Shown here one piece after another: positions 7,592 to 21,700 of a DNA stretch of 64,000 nt. The stretch spans positions 385 through 64,384 of the forward strand of contig DPGH01000004.1 in assembly GCA_003523255.1 (NCBI GenBank). The letters run 5' to 3'. The translations under genes were made by a program, and so were the position numbers. Numbering within the stretch: position 1 is the stretch's first letter; every line of letters starts with the position of its first letter. This DNA comes from Clostridiales bacterium (GTDB taxonomy: Bacteria > Bacillota > Clostridia > Christensenellales > Borkfalkiaceae). A model generated the notes under the pieces. That model made no database searches. It was not told the origin of the DNA and was given only the letters and a program-made list of their open reading frames with translations.

Positions 7592-8653
7592 TTAATTTGC
7601 TTCTGCCGCGGGCGGCGTTAAAGTTTCGGTAAACCCGATTTCTTCGACAAATTCGTTAGAATAAGTGTACCTATATCCCGTTTCGGTTTTTTGTACGGTA
7701 ATATAAGACTTTTTATTGCCGACCTCGTAACGCACGCGATAAACGTTTAAGTTAACGTCGTCTTTTACGATTTTAAATTCGCCTTCGTCTTTCTTATTCC
7801 CTTTTTTAAACTTTAAAGAGATTTCCGTTTTACCGTCTTCGTTTTCAAACTCGAGTTCGGTTTCTTGCACCGTTACGCCGTCTTTCACGATTTTGAACTC
7901 GTACGAAACGGAGTTTTCGTCCGCTTCTTTTTCAACCTCGTAACTAAATTCCACGTAATTGTTTTTGTCGGTCATCGTTATTAGTTCTACCGAATATTCG
8001 CTTTCGTCCCCGTCCGTTTCCGTTTCTTTTTTACCCGTAACCGTATAGGTCGAATCTTTGTAAACTATAACGCCGTTAAGAACGGTCGACGTCTCAAACT
8101 CGCCTATTTCTTCCTCTTTTTCGGCTTTTTCGTCGTCGTCATCGGGTTTTTCGTCGTCGTCATCGGGTTTTTCGTCGTTATTATTCTCTTTTACGGGTGT
8201 TTCGTCGTAATACATTTTAGCAACGACTTTATCGCCAGCACTTACCGTCATAACGAATTTATACTCGGCGTATTCGCCGGTGCCGTCGTTCAGCGCGACC
8301 GTTTCGGATATTTTGCCCGCAATTGCGTTTTCAAACGCCATAAGTCCGTTTTTAACTTCTATCACCCGCTCGCGGGTAAACTCCGCGGGGCGTTCCGTAG
8401 GCGCGGCGACGTTATCCGCAAAACCTATAATAACGCTTTGTGCGGCAGCCGTATGCGAAGCATTACCGCCCTTTACCGCACCGTTTAAGTAACTTGCGCC
8501 TGAAACCGCCGATGCGGCATATACGTCTTTTACGCTTGCGGCGGTGTTTTTATTTCCGCCGCTACCCGCGTTGCCCCCGCACCCTGCGGCTATGCTTAAC
8601 GCAAGCGCAATTACCATTATTAAAGAGGCGAGTGAAGTAAGTAGTTTTTTCAT
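7592..8653 (-). CDS. Lipoprotein of unknown function linked to the ECF sigma module
   Basis: A predicted lipoprotein of 353 residues with lipobox SIAAGC (Cys25). Cys25 is followed by Gly/Asn/Ala-rich sequence and a helical region. A very acidic repetitive linker (EKPDDDD twice, then EKAEKEEE) sits near residues 160-180. After that comes a beta-rich C-terminal half made of short strands (VSYEFKIVKDGVTVQETELE, KKDEGEFKIVKDDVNLN) that looks like a beta-barrel or sandwich. No family was recognised. Its promoter carries the same unusual boxes as that of the sigma gene 1.6 kb upstream, suggesting it is a target of that sigma factor. SD AAGGAG precedes the ATG at 8653. Confidence 0.7.
   Translation of the reverse strand: MKKLLTSLASLIMVIALALSIAAGCGGNAGSGGNKNTAASVKDVYAASAVSGASYLNGAVKGGNASHTAAAQSVIIGFADNVAAPTERPAEFTRERVIEVKNGLMAFENAIAGKISETVALNDGTGEYAEYKFVMTVSAGDKVVAKMYYDETPVKENNNDEKPDDDDEKPDDDDEKAEKEEEIGEFETSTVLNGVIVYKDSTYTVTGKKETETDGDESEYSVELITMTDKNNYVEFSYEVEKEADENSVSYEFKIVKDGVTVQETELEFENEDGKTEISLKFKKGNKKDEGEFKIVKDDVNLNVYRVRYEVGNKKSYITVQKTETGYRYTYSNEFVEEIGFTETLTPPAAEAN
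8131..8172. repeat. 21-bp tandem repeat coding for the acidic linker
   Basis: Two exact copies of a 21-bp unit (8131-8151, 8152-8172) and the start of a third, in frame. They encode EKPDDDD repeats, so copy number can change without breaking the frame. Confidence 0.8.
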
Positions 8654-8699
8654 ATATTTTTCTCCTTTTTTATGGAACTTGTTGTTCCTTTCTGCTTAA

Positions 8700-8726
8700 T
8701 ATACGAACAAGTTACAACGATTTACG
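8700..8726 (-). promoter_or_regulatory. Candidate ECF-type promoter of the lipoprotein gene
   Basis: Minus strand CGTAAA (8726-8721), 15 bp, CGTATA (8705-8700). The same boxes precede the ECF sigma gene. The transcript leader also contains the perfect inverted repeat GGAAC-N5-GTTCC at 8674-8688. Confidence 0.5.
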
Positions 8727-8763
8727 AATTTTTTAAAAATAATTTAATAAATTTTTTGCAGAA

Positions 8764-9762
8764 CTAATCCTCGTTAAATATATCTTCTTTTACGATTTCG
8801 AGCAAATCCGATATAACCTCCCCGAAGTCATCGTCTCCCTCGTCGATTTCTTCAAGGCATTCTTCGAGTTCTTCTTTCATTTCCTCCAACTCCTCGATAA
8901 ACTCGATAATTTCCTTTCCTCGAACTTCGTTTTCCATATCGAACTCCGGTTCGTAATTGTATCGCGTGCAAAAATCGTATATTACGTTTTTAATTTCCGC
9001 AGAGAACTTTACACGGTCGTTCTCGTCCACGCGCCCTATTTTATTCACGATAGTATCGATAGCTTTTATCTTTTTGTTTGCCTCATCTTTTACCATACGC
9101 TTAAGCTCTTCGGCGGCTTCTCGCTCGCATTGACTTATAGAATGGCTTTCGTAATACTCTTCTATTTTATCCAGTTCGTCGTCGGAAAGGAAAACCGTAG
9201 TTATATCGCTCGTCGTCATAATATTTTCGATAACCCCCGCTATACCGTTTTGCTTGTCTTCGAGAATTTTTCTGCCTTCGCCCGAAAATGCCGAAACTCG
9301 CACTATTTTTCCACTCGTAAGCAAACCGAATTTGCTCATTTCGGAAACGATTTCTTCCGTGGCGACGTTTACCGTTTTGCCTACGTAATTTTTCGCATAC
9401 AAAAATTTTACGCCGTCCTCGTTAAGCCCCGCTTGCCCGATAACCGTGTCGCTTTCGCTTACGGATAACTTAACAGTCGGGTTAACGTCTATAACGACTT
9501 CATAACTATGGTTTGCGTTTATATCGGAATCTTTTATAAGCCCGATTCCCAAAGGAATTGAAACCGCAAGCACAAGCACCGCCGTAACTGCAAACGCCCA
9601 AGCGGAAAGTTTACTCCTGCGGGATACGGTTTTATTCGTTTTTTCGCTTTTGGCGGCGTCGCCCTTAAAAATACCGAGCGACTTTGCACGGGTTTTGATT
9701 TTATCCGACACTTCCGGCGTTTTTAAGTCCGCTTCTTTTTTTAAGTCTCTTATAATTTTCAT
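8764..9762 (-). CDS. RsgI-like membrane anti-sigma factor
   Basis: A bitopic protein of 332 residues. It has about 50 basic cytoplasmic residues, one transmembrane helix (about 52-76), an extracytoplasmic RsgI-type middle domain (SYEVVIDVNPTVKLSVSESD, then LNEDGVKFLYAKNYVGKTVN) and a long acidic helical tail rich in EELEEM/EECLEEID. In SigI/RsgI pairs this middle domain undergoes autocleavage and senses extracellular signals. The NP dipeptide of VDVNP is present here. The cytoplasmic part does not look like canonical RsgI_N, so contact with the sigma factor may differ. The start overlaps the sigma stop by 4 bp (ATGA), the usual translational coupling of sigma and anti-sigma. The extracellular signal is unknown. 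Confidence 0.75.
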   Translation of the reverse strand: MKIIRDLKKEADLKTPEVSDKIKTRAKSLGIFKGDAAKSEKTNKTVSRRSKLSAWAFAVTAVLVLAVSIPLGIGLIKDSDINANHSYEVVIDVNPTVKLSVSESDTVIGQAGLNEDGVKFLYAKNYVGKTVNVATEEIVSEMSKFGLLTSGKIVRVSAFSGEGRKILEDKQNGIAGVIENIMTTSDITTVFLSDDELDKIEEYYESHSISQCEREAAEELKRMVKDEANKKIKAIDTIVNKIGRVDENDRVKFSAEIKNVIYDFCTRYNYEPEFDMENEVRGKEIIEFIEELEEMKEELEECLEEIDEGDDDFGEVISDLLEIVKEDIFNED

Positions 9763-10286
9763 TTATACGCCTCCTTTTGCAGTCTTTTTAGTTTTTTAAT
9801 AACGGTTTTATATTTATAGTTGACCGTTGTAACCGGTTTATCCAGCATTTTTGCAACTTCCGTTTGCGTATACCCGCAAAGCACGACTTTTTCCACTATA
9901 AAAAACTCCTCGTCGTCGAGCGCGGTTTTAACCTTCTCAAGCAACGGAAAATCGTGCGTATAAACGTCGTCATAAGGTATGTTTACGTTTTCGATTTCTA
10001 CGCTTTTGTCGGTTTTAGCTTCTCGTCTTATTACGTCAATAGCCTTATTTTTTGCAATGGATATAAGGTAAGGAAAAGGGTCACCCTCAATAGAATTCAT
10101 TACAGACAAAAATGAAACGTATGTGTCTTGCATTACGTCGTCGATAAAAAATTCATCGCGAAAAAATTTTCTTACCGTAAAATAAACCGGCGTTTTGGTA
10201 AGCGAGTAAAACTCGTCAAAATATTTTTCTTTTCCGCTTTTAAGTTTATAAAAGACCCGTTTTATTCTCTCTCTTGTCATATTCAT
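9759..10286 (-). CDS. ECF-type RNA polymerase sigma factor
   Basis: A 175-residue sigma-70-family protein with only region 2 (DEFFIDDVMQDTYVSFLSVM, then PYLISIAKNKAIDVIRREAK) and region 4 (ALDDEEFFIVEKVVLCGYTQ, then VAKMLDKPVTTVNYKYKTVI). It directs polymerase to a small regulon and is held by the membrane anti-sigma encoded next. The candidate promoter CGTAAA-16-CGTATA at 10318-10291 matches the one before the lipoprotein gene and suggests autoregulation. No SD precedes ATG 10286 or the in-frame ATG at 10280, and the -10 ends only 4 or 10 bp before them, so the message may be leaderless. The start is uncertain by two codons. Confidence 0.88.
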   Translation of the reverse strand: MNMTRERIKRVFYKLKSGKEKYFDEFYSLTKTPVYFTVRKFFRDEFFIDDVMQDTYVSFLSVMNSIEGDPFPYLISIAKNKAIDVIRREAKTDKSVEIENVNIPYDDVYTHDFPLLEKVKTALDDEEFFIVEKVVLCGYTQTEVAKMLDKPVTTVNYKYKTVIKKLKRLQKEAYK

Positions 10287-10290
10287 AATA

Positions 10291-10318
10291 TATACGATCT
10301 AATTATGTTCGTTTTACG
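10291..10318 (-). promoter_or_regulatory. Candidate autoregulated ECF promoter of the sigma/anti-sigma operon
   Basis: Minus strand CGTAAA (10318-10313), 16 bp, CGTATA (10296-10291). The boxes are identical to those at 8700-8726. CGTA-type -10 boxes are typical of ECF sigma factors. Confidence 0.5.
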
Positions 10319-10392
10319 AGTTTTTTTATTTTAAAAAATTTTTCAGTTAAAAATGATACAAAATTCTATTAAGTGTGCCCGTTTAAACAAAT

Positions 10393-10422
10393 AACTCCGC
10401 ATAATAAAAACTATGCGGAGTT
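10393..10422 (-). terminator. Intrinsic terminator of tuf
   Basis: 11-bp stem AACTCCGCATA (10393-10403) with TATGCGGAGTT (10412-10422), placed 28 bp after the tuf stop on the minus strand and followed by ATTTGTTT. Confidence 0.7.
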
Positions 10423-10449
10423 GATTTTGCGTTTTTATCGTCGCTTTAA

Positions 10450-11670
10450 TTATTTAACGATTTTAGCAACGACGCCCGAACCTACGGTTCTGCCGCCTTC
10501 ACGGATAGCGAAGCGGAGACCTTCTTCCATAGCGACCGGAGTGATGAGCTTAACGTCCATCTTAACGTTGTCGCCCGGCATAACCATTTCTACGCCGGCA
10601 GGAAGTTCGATAGAACCGGTAACGTCGGTAGTTCTGAAATAGAACTGCGGACGATAGTTGTTGAAGAAAGGAGTATGTCTGCCGCCTTCTTCTTTGGTAA
10701 GGATATATACCTGACCTTCGAACTCGGTGTGGGGTTTAACCGAACCGGGTTTCGCGATAACCTGTCCTCTTTCGATGTCCTTTTTGTCGATACCTCTTAA
10801 AAGCGCGCCGACGTTGTCGCCTGCCTGTGCTTCGTCAAGAATCTTACGGAACATTTCAAGACCGGTAATAACGGTAGTCTTGCTTTCTTCGGAAAGACCT
10901 ACGATTTCAGCGGGGTCGTTAACCTTCGCTACGCCTCTTTCAACTCTGCCGGTAGCAACGGTACCACGACCGGAAATCGTGAATACGTCTTCAACAGGGA
11001 GAAGGAAGGGTTTAGCGTCGTCTCTTTCGGGAGTGGGGATGTAAGTGTCAACAGCGTCCATAAGTTCGAAGATGCACTTGCATTCCGCGGAGTTTTTGAT
11101 TTCTTCGGGAGTATGATCGCCCGAAGCGTATTCGAGAGCCTTCAAAGCGGAACCCTTGATGATGGGAGTGGTATCCCCGGGGAAACCGTATTCGGTAAGA
11201 AGGTCTCTGATTTCGATTTCAACGAGTTCGAGAAGTTCGGGATCGTCGAGCTGGTCGCACTTGTTGAGGAATACTACGATATAAGGCACGCCTACCTGAC
11301 GAGCGAGAAGAATGTGTTCTCTGGTCTGGGGCATGGGTCCGTCGGTCGCTGCAACGACGAGGATAGCGCCGTCCATCTGCGCCGCGCCGGTTATCATGTT
11401 TTTAACATAGTCGGCGTGTCCGGGGCAGTCAACGTGAGCGTAGTGGCGGGTAGCCGTCTGATACTCAACGTGAGCGGTGTTAATCGTTATACCTCTCGCT
11501 TTTTCTTCCGGAGCCTTATCGATTTCGTCATATCTCATTTTCTGCGCTTCGCCGAAAGCGGATAACGTCATCGTAATAGCAGCGGTAAGAGTGGTTTTAC
11601 CATGGTCGACGTGGCCGATGGTACCGATGTTTACGTGCGGTTTGCTTCTGTCAAATTTAGCCTTAGCCAT
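10450..11670 (-). CDS. tuf: Elongation factor Tu
   Basis: GTPase that delivers aminoacyl-tRNA to the ribosome. The product has 406 residues, slightly longer than usual because of short insertions around [12 protein letters not shown] and [17 protein letters not shown]1 GHVDHGKT, G3 [12 protein letters not shown] and G4 NKCD are intact, and the C-terminus [14 protein letters not shown] is standard. It is the last gene of the rpsL-rpsG-fusA-tuf group but has its own promoter in the 87-bp gap after fusA. SD GGAGGAAC precedes the ATG at 11670. Confidence 0.98.
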   Translation of the reverse strand: MAKAKFDRSKPHVNIGTIGHVDHGKTTLTAAITMTLSAFGEAQKMRYDEIDKAPEEKARGITINTAHVEYQTATRHYAHVDCPGHADYVKNMITGAAQMDGAILVVAATDGPMPQTREHILLARQVGVPYIVVFLNKCDQLDDPELLELVEIEIRDLLTEYGFPGDTTPIIKGSALKALEYASGDHTPEEIKNSAECKCIFELMDAVDTYIPTPERDDAKPFLLPVEDVFTISGRGTVATGRVERGVAKVNDPAEIVGLSEESKTTVITGLEMFRKILDEAQAGDNVGALLRGIDKKDIERGQVIAKPGSVKPHTEFEGQVYILTKEEGGRHTPFFNNYRPQFYFRTTDVTGSIELPAGVEMVMPGDNVKMDVKLITPVAMEEGLRFAIREGGRTVGSGVVAKIVK

Positions 11671-11722
11671 TTTTGTTCCTCCAAAATTTTCTGAAATAAA
11701 TTTAATTTTTTAATATAATATT

Positions 11723-11751
11723 ATTTTACAATAAATATTCGCTATTGTCAA
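11723..11751 (-). promoter_or_regulatory. Sigma-A promoter of tuf
   Basis: Minus strand TTGACA (11751-11746), 17-bp spacer, TAAAAT (11728-11723). This allows tuf expression independent of the upstream str genes. Confidence 0.8.
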
Positions 11752-11757
11752 CGGGTT

Positions 11758-13830
11758 TTACGCTTTTTTACCTATTATCTTTTCGGCTACCGATTTCGGA
11801 ACTTCAGCATAATGGTCGAACTGCATAGTGTAGTTGCCTCTGCCCTGCGTTCTGCTCCTTAAATCGGTTGCGTAACCGAACATTTCCGCAAGCGGAATGT
11901 GCGCGTCGATAACCTTAACGCCGTTTCTGTCCTCGGTACCCTGTATAATGCCGCGGCGAGCGGTAACGTTACCCATAAGGTCGCCGAAGTACGCGTCCGG
12001 CGTGGTTATTTCAACCTTCATAACGGGTTCTAAAAGTACGCATTTCGCTTTCTGTAAACCGTCTTTAAGAGCCATACTTCCGGCAATCTTAAACGCCATT
12101 TCGGAAGAGTCGACGTCGTGATAACTGCCGTCGTAAACGGTAACCTTAAAGTCAACGACTTCGTATCCGGCGAGAATACCGTTTTTAGCGGCTTCCTGAA
12201 TACCTTTGTTGATAGGTTGAATAAATTCTTTCGGTATGGAGCCGCCGACGGTTTCGTCAACGAACTCGTAACCTTTACCCGGTTCTTGCGGTTCAAGACG
12301 GATTTTACAATGACCGTACTGACCGTGGCCGCCCGTCTGACGTTTAAATAAGCCTTCGGCTTCGACCGCCTGACGAATGGTTTCTTTATAAGCAACCTGC
12401 GGATTACCAACGTTAGCCTCTACCCTGAATTCGCGCAAAAGTCTGTCTACGATAATTTCAAGGTGAAGTTCACCCATACCGGCGATAATGGTCTGACCCG
12501 TTTCCTGATCGGTATAGGTCTTAAACGAAGGATCTTCTTCTGCGAGTTTCGCAAGGGCGAAGCCCATCTTTTCCTGACCCTGTTTGGTTTTGGGTTCTAT
12601 AGCGACCTGAATAACCGGCTCGGGGAATTCCATCTTTTCGAGAATAATGGGATGATTTTCGTCGCAAAGCGTGTCGCCCGTCGTGGTGTCTTTAAGACCT
12701 ACTAGCGCGCAGATTTCGCCCGCGCAAACTTCTTCCACTTCTTCTCTGTGGTTAGCGTGCATGCGGAGTATACGTGCGATACGCTCTTTTTTGCCCTTAA
12801 CGCTGTTATATACGTAAGAACCGGTTTTGAGCACGCCCGAATACGCGCGGAAGAACGCGAGTTTGCCGACGAACGGGTCGGTCATGATTTTGAATGCAAG
12901 ACCGCAGAAAGGATCGTCTACCGAGGGGTGTCTGTCCTCTTCTTTATCGGTATCGGGATTAGTGCCGACAATCTTACCTACGTCGGTCGGACTGGGTAAG
13001 TAATCTACGATAGCGTCGAGAAGGTTCTGAACGCCCTTGTTTTTGTAAGAAGAACCGCAAAGCACGGGAGTCATCTTCATAGCGAGGGTCGCTTTACGAA
13101 CGCCTTGTTTGATTTCTTCTATCGAGAGGTCGCCCTGGTCGAAGAATTTTTCCATCAAAGCGTCGTCCTGTTCGGCGGCGATTTCGACTATCTGGCTTCT
13201 GTACTTTTCGACGAGTTCTTTGTATTCGTCGGGTACATCGGTAACTTCGATTTTTTTACCGAGGTCGTCTTTATATATATCCGCTTTACGCGTGATTATA
13301 TCGATAACGCCCTTAAAGGTGTCTTCTTTTCCGATAGGGAGAAGAATAGGAATGGCGTTGGTACCGAGACGCTCGTGCATCATATCGATGGCGTTAAAGA
13401 AGTTTGCTCCGTTAATATCCATCTTGTTGACGTACGCGATTCTCGGAACTTTGTATTTATCCGCCTGACGCCACACCGTTTCGCTTTGGGGTTCAACGCC
13501 GCCCTTCGCGCAGAAAGTCGCAACCGCACCGTCGAGAACGCGAAGCGATCTTTCGACTTCTACGGTAAAGTCAACGTGTCCGGGGGTATCGATAATGTTG
13601 ATACGGTGTCCTTTCCAATAACAGGTGGTAGCCGCGCTGGTAATGGTTATACCGCGCTCCTGCTCCTGTACCATCCAGTCCATAGTGGCGGCGCCTTCGT
13701 GAACTTCGCCGAGTTTGTGAACTTTACCGGTATAGAAAAGTATTCTTTCGGTAGTGGTCGTTTTACCCGCGTCGATGTGCGCCATTATGCCGATATTTCT
13801 GGTTGTGCTTAAATCATAATCTTTAGGCAT
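11758..13830 (-). CDS. fusA: Elongation factor G
   Basis: Translocation GTPase of 690 residues, full length. Motifs: GTP loop [15 protein letters not shown], switch [31 protein letters not shown], then domains II-V, including [13 protein letters not shown] (domain IV) and [17 protein letters not shown] (domain V). Domain IV and switch regions look normal, so this is the elongation form rather than a ribosome-protection protein. It starts 18 bp after rpsG, with SD GGAGAAAT. Confidence 0.98.
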   Translation of the reverse strand: MPKDYDLSTTRNIGIMAHIDAGKTTTTERILFYTGKVHKLGEVHEGAATMDWMVQEQERGITITSAATTCYWKGHRINIIDTPGHVDFTVEVERSLRVLDGAVATFCAKGGVEPQSETVWRQADKYKVPRIAYVNKMDINGANFFNAIDMMHERLGTNAIPILLPIGKEDTFKGVIDIITRKADIYKDDLGKKIEVTDVPDEYKELVEKYRSQIVEIAAEQDDALMEKFFDQGDLSIEEIKQGVRKATLAMKMTPVLCGSSYKNKGVQNLLDAIVDYLPSPTDVGKIVGTNPDTDKEEDRHPSVDDPFCGLAFKIMTDPFVGKLAFFRAYSGVLKTGSYVYNSVKGKKERIARILRMHANHREEVEEVCAGEICALVGLKDTTTGDTLCDENHPIILEKMEFPEPVIQVAIEPKTKQGQEKMGFALAKLAEEDPSFKTYTDQETGQTIIAGMGELHLEIIVDRLLREFRVEANVGNPQVAYKETIRQAVEAEGLFKRQTGGHGQYGHCKIRLEPQEPGKGYEFVDETVGGSIPKEFIQPINKGIQEAAKNGILAGYEVVDFKVTVYDGSYHDVDSSEMAFKIAGSMALKDGLQKAKCVLLEPVMKVEITTPDAYFGDLMGNVTARRGIIQGTEDRNGVKVIDAHIPLAEMFGYATDLRSRTQGRGNYTMQFDHYAEVPKSVAEKIIGKKA

Positions 13831-13848
13831 AATTTATTTCTCCGAATA

Positions 13849-14319
13849 TCAGAATCTGTAATGCGCGAACGCTCTGTTCGCTTCTGCCATTCTGTGCGTT
13901 TCTTCTTTCTTCTTTACCGCGTTGCCGGTATTGTTGAAAGCGTCCACGAGTTCCCCCGCGAGCCTGTCGCACATATTTCTCTCGCTTCTCTTTCTGGCGG
14001 CGATAACGAGCCAGCGAATTGCGAGCGTTTGTCTTCTCTCGGCGCGGATTTCGATAGGCACCTGATAGTTGGCGCCGCCGACTCTCCTCGCTTTGACTTC
14101 TACCATAGGCATAATGTTGTTTAACGCCTGGTTGAACATTTCTTTCGGGTCCTGACCGACCTTTTCGGATGCGGTAGCGAAAGCGTCGTAAACGATGCCC
14201 TGCGCTACGCCCTTTTTACCGTCGAGCATAACCTGGTTGATGAGTTTTGCTACAACCTTATCGTTATATACGGGATCGGGCAAAACGTCTCTCTTTGCAA
14301 TATTGCCACGTCTTGGCAT
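13849..14319 (-). CDS. rpsG: 30S ribosomal protein S7
   Basis: 156 residues, the usual length. Signature [20 protein letters not shown] near the N-terminus, [20 protein letters not shown] in the middle, and C-terminal [16 protein letters not shown]. Primary binder of the 16S 3' major domain. SD AAAGGAGG before the ATG at 14319. It is separated from rpsL by an unusual 218-bp spacer. Confidence 0.98.
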   Translation of the reverse strand: MPRRGNIAKRDVLPDPVYNDKVVAKLINQVMLDGKKGVAQGIVYDAFATASEKVGQDPKEMFNQALNNIMPMVEVKARRVGGANYQVPIEIRAERRQTLAIRWLVIAARKRSERNMCDRLAGELVDAFNNTGNAVKKKEETHRMAEANRAFAHYRF

Positions 14320-14379
14320 AATTTAATCCTCCTTTAATTATTCCGCTTTTTTATAATTTTAAAAGCGTTTTTAAGGGTA

Positions 14380-14417
14380 AACCCTTGTTAGTACGGCTAT
14401 CACTTGCCCTTTAAATT
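14380..14417. repeat. Dispersed repeat copy in the rpsL-rpsG spacer
   Basis: AACCCTTGTTAG (14380-14391) and TTTAAATT (14410-14417). The same two blocks at the same spacing occur at 51008-51044. The spacer also contains a nested hairpin near 14437-14473, with GGTAG/CTACC outside and TGCCG-AA-CGGCA inside. This looks like a small non-coding repeat inserted in a normally tight operon. Confidence 0.5.
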
Positions 14418-14537
14418 TGGTTTTAGGGTAGCGAATCTTCTGCCGAACGGCATACTGCCTACCGAATCGGGTTAATTTTCCGAAAACCGATTTTAAGTAG
14501 GTGTTTTGTTTGTGAAAGCAATTAAGACTTAAAAAAT

Positions 14538-14909
14538 TTATTTAGGTCTCTTTGCGCCGTATCTCGAACGAGCCTGTTTGCGCTTTGCAACGCCGGCGGT
14601 ATCGAGCGCGCCGCGAATGATATGGTATCTTACGCCAGGTAAGTCTTTAACTCTGCCGCCGCGAATGAGCACGGAACTGTGTTCCTGCAGGTTATGACCT
14701 TCACCGGGGATATATACGATACCTTCTGCCTTGTTGGTAAGTCTTACACGCGCTATCTTACGAAGAGCGGAGTTAGGCTTTTTAGGGGTCGTGGTGGTTA
14801 CCGAAAGGCAAACTCCGCGTTTTTGCGGACATTCGTCTAATATAGGCGATTTGCTTTTGTAGGTAATCTTCTTTCTTCCCTGTCTGATAAGTTGCTGAAT
14901 TGTAGGCAT
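14538..14909 (-). CDS. rpsL: 30S ribosomal protein S12
   Basis: 123 residues. Motifs: [11 protein letters not shown] at the N-terminus, [13 protein letters not shown] with the conserved streptomycin-site lysine, [33 protein letters not shown]. The PKKPNSA and RVKDLPG regions are wild type, with no common resistance substitution. The LPG Asp context is the substrate site for RimO, which is also encoded here (30006-31322). First gene of the str group, with SD AAGGAGG. Confidence 0.98.
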   Translation of the reverse strand: MPTIQQLIRQGRKKITYKSKSPILDECPQKRGVCLSVTTTTPKKPNSALRKIARVRLTNKAEGIVYIPGEGHNLQEHSSVLIRGGRVKDLPGVRYHIIRGALDTAGVAKRKQARSRYGAKRPK

Positions 14910-15029
14910 ATCGCACCTCCTTGTATTTTTTCGGTTTATTCGGAAAACGGATTCGGAAAACTCCGTTTTTGAATGCTTGTAAGTTTTTTATCCGCCGGGT
15001 GCGTTTAACAATGAACCCGACGAATTATT

Positions 15030-15058
15030 ATTTTACCATTTAACTTGCGATTAGTCAA
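15030..15058 (-). promoter_or_regulatory. Sigma-A promoter of rpsL-rpsG-fusA
   Basis: Minus strand TTGACT (15058-15053), 17-bp spacer, TAAAAT (15035-15030). The leader of about 115 nt holds an ACGGA/TCCGT hairpin around 14950-14972 that could act as attenuator. Confidence 0.75.
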
Positions 15059-15103
15059 ACGAATTAAACGGTTTTATAAAGCGTAAAACTTTTATCGGTC
15101 CGA

Positions 15104-18706
<3,603 letters not shown>

Positions 18707-18719
18707 TCTTTACCCTCCC

Positions 18720-21700
18720 TTACTCGTTGTCGAGGTCGTCGTCGAAGTCGTCGTCTATCAGGCTGCCGTCGGATACCGTAGTATCGATTTCGCCGTCGTC
18801 TTCTTCGAACATGTCTTTGGTCGAGAACCCGAAGTCTTCGTCGAGGTCGACGTTTTCGCTGTCTTCGAAAAGCGTTTCCGTAACTTCGTCTTTATTGAAG
18901 TCGTCGAGGGACACTTCTTCGTGATGTTCTCTTTCCTTAAACGCGGGCACGTCGTCGATGTCGCTCTCGATAAGGTCTTTAATCGCAAGTTCTTCTTTGT
19001 TTTCGGTAAGCACTTTCATGTCGAGCGCAAGACTCTGCAACTCTTTAAGAAGCACTTTGAACGCTTCCGGTATGCCGGGCTCGCTGATGTTGGTGCCTTT
19101 TACTATCGACTCGTAAGTCTTTACGCGCCCCACGACGTCGTCCGACTTAACGGTAAGTATTTCCTGCAAGATATGCGCCGCGCCGTACGCTTCGAGCGCC
19201 CAGATTTCCATTTCGCCGAAACGCTGTCCGCCGAACTGGGCTTTACCGCCGAGCGGCTGTTGCGTTACGAGCGAGTACGGACCGGTAGAACGCGCGTGTA
19301 TCTTATCGTCTACGAGGTGGATAAGTTTTATCATGTACATCTGACCGACCGTAACCCTGTTTTCAAAGGGCTCGCCCGTTCTTCCGTCGTAGAGTTGAAT
19401 CTTTCCGTCGACTTCTCCGTCGGGGTTCAATATATTGTTTTCTCTCAAAAGGTCTTTTATCTCGCTTTCGTCCGCGCCGTCGAATACGGGGGTCGCGATT
19501 TTCCAGCCGAGTTGTTTGCAGATAAGACCGAGGTGTACTTCGAGTACCTGACCGATGTTCATACGAGAAGGAACGCCGAGCGGGTTAAGAACTATCTGCA
19601 AGGGCGTACCGTCCGCCATGAAGGGCATATCGCTCTCGGGGAGTATTCTCGAAATAACGCCTTTGTTACCGTGGCGACCCGCCATTTTGTCGCCGACGGA
19701 AATTTTACGTTTTTGCGCTATATATACGCGTACGAGTTTGTTTACGCCGGGCGAAAGTTCGTCTTTGTTCGCGCGGGTAAATATTTTAACGTCTACTACG
19801 ATACCGCCTTCTCCGTGAGGAACTTTAAGAGAGGTATCTCTGACTTCTCTCGACTTTTCGCCGAATATCGCGCGGAGAAGTCTTTCTTCCGGCGTAAGTT
19901 CGGTTTCGCCTTTAGGCGTAACTTTACCGACGAGAATGTCGCCGCTGCCGACCTCCGCGCCGATACGGACTATACCGTCTTCGTCAAGGTCTTTAAGCGC
20001 GTCGTCGCCGACGTTAGGAATATCTCTCGTGATTTCTTCTTCGCCGAGGCGGGTATCTCTCGCTTCTATCTCGTGTTCTTCTATATGGATAGTCGTAAAC
20101 ACGTCTTCTCTCACGAGTTTTTCGGAAAGAAGTATAGCGTCCTCGTAGTTGTAACCTTCCCAGCTCATAAAGCCGACGAGAATGTTTCTGCCGAGCGCGA
20201 GTTCGCCGTTTTTGGTAGAAGGTCCGTCCGCAATGGTCTGACCCTTTTCTATCCTTTCGCCTTTATCGACGATAGGTCTTTGGTTAAGACACGTGCCTTG
20301 GTTAGAACGCTCGAATTTTTTGAGTTTGTATTCTCTGTCCGTTCCGTCGTCCTCGGTAACCGTTATAAGGTTGCTCGCAACGCTCTTGACGACGCCGCCG
20401 TTTACGGCGTTTACCATAACGCCCGAGTCGTACGCTATGCGACGTTCGATACCCGTAGCGACGATGGCGTTTTCGGGACAAAGCAGCGGAACTGCCTGAC
20501 GTTGCATGTTGGAACCCATCAGCGCGCGGTTGGTATCGTCGTTTTCAAGGAACGGGATAAGGGCGGTAGCGACCGAAATAAGTTGTTTCGGCGATACGTC
20601 CATATAATCGATTTTTTCTTTTACTTCTTCGAGAATTTCTTCTCTGCGGCGGCAGGATACGCGGTCTTTTACGAAATATTTGTTATCTACGAGCGGTTCG
20701 TTCGCCTGCGCCACCGTGTAATTATCCTCTTCGTCCGCGGTAAGATAATCTACGTGTTCGGTAACTATCGTTTCTATCTTGCCGTCCTCACCCAAAGTAT
20801 GTTCTACCTTTCTGTAAGGAGATTCGATAAAGCCGAATTCGTTTACCTGCGCGTAAGCCGCAAGCGAAGATATAAGACCTATGTTCTGACCTTCTGGGGT
20901 TTCTATCGGGCACAATCTGCCGTAGTGCGAGTAGTTTACGTCGCGGACGTCGAAAGTCGCTCTGTCGCGATTAAGACCGCCGGGGCCTAACGCGGAAAGC
21001 TTTCTCTTATGCGTAAGTTCCGCAATCGGGTTGGTCTGATCCATGAACTGCGAAAGTTGCGAAGAACCGAAGAACTCTTTGATCGCCGAACTGACGGGGC
21101 GCACGTTGATAAGACCCTGCGGCGTAACGTCTTTCGGGTCCATGGTGCCCATTCTTTCTCTGATAACTCTTTCGAGTCTTGCGATACCTATACGGAACTG
21201 GTTTTGCAAAAGTTCGCCAACGCTGCGTACGCGGCGGTTTCCGAGGTGGTCGATGTTGTCCGTCGTGCCGATGCCGTAGTTAAGGTCTAAGTTAACCGAA
21301 ACGGCGGCGACTATATCGTCGACGGTTATATGTTTATGATTTAACTTTTCGGTAAGAGGACGAAGAACCTTTTTGTCTTCCGCCGTAAGCGTTTTGGTAA
21401 GTCCGCCTTCGACGAGTTCGAAATAGAAAGTACAAGCACGCACGAATCTGCTTCTCGTTTCGGCGGCTTTTTCTTCGTACTTTCTGTCCTCGGGTTTAAC
21501 GGTCGCTTCGTCGGAAAGGTCTTTGTCTTCGAGATAGAAAAGTTCGTTTATCTCTTTTCTGAATTCGACTGCGGCGGCTTCTTCGCCCGCTTCTTTCGCT
21601 TTCGCGTTTACCTTTTCCGCAAAACGGAGCGCGGGATAATACACGTAGTCCAAAAGCCCGAAGTATCTGGGGTTAAGACCCGTTACTTCTTTATAATCCG

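Noticed and set aside
10297..10312. GAAC at 10310 as the ECF -35 box
   Set aside because: It lies only about 10 bp from the CGT -10; the CGTAAA box at 16 bp fits better and is shared with the second promoter.
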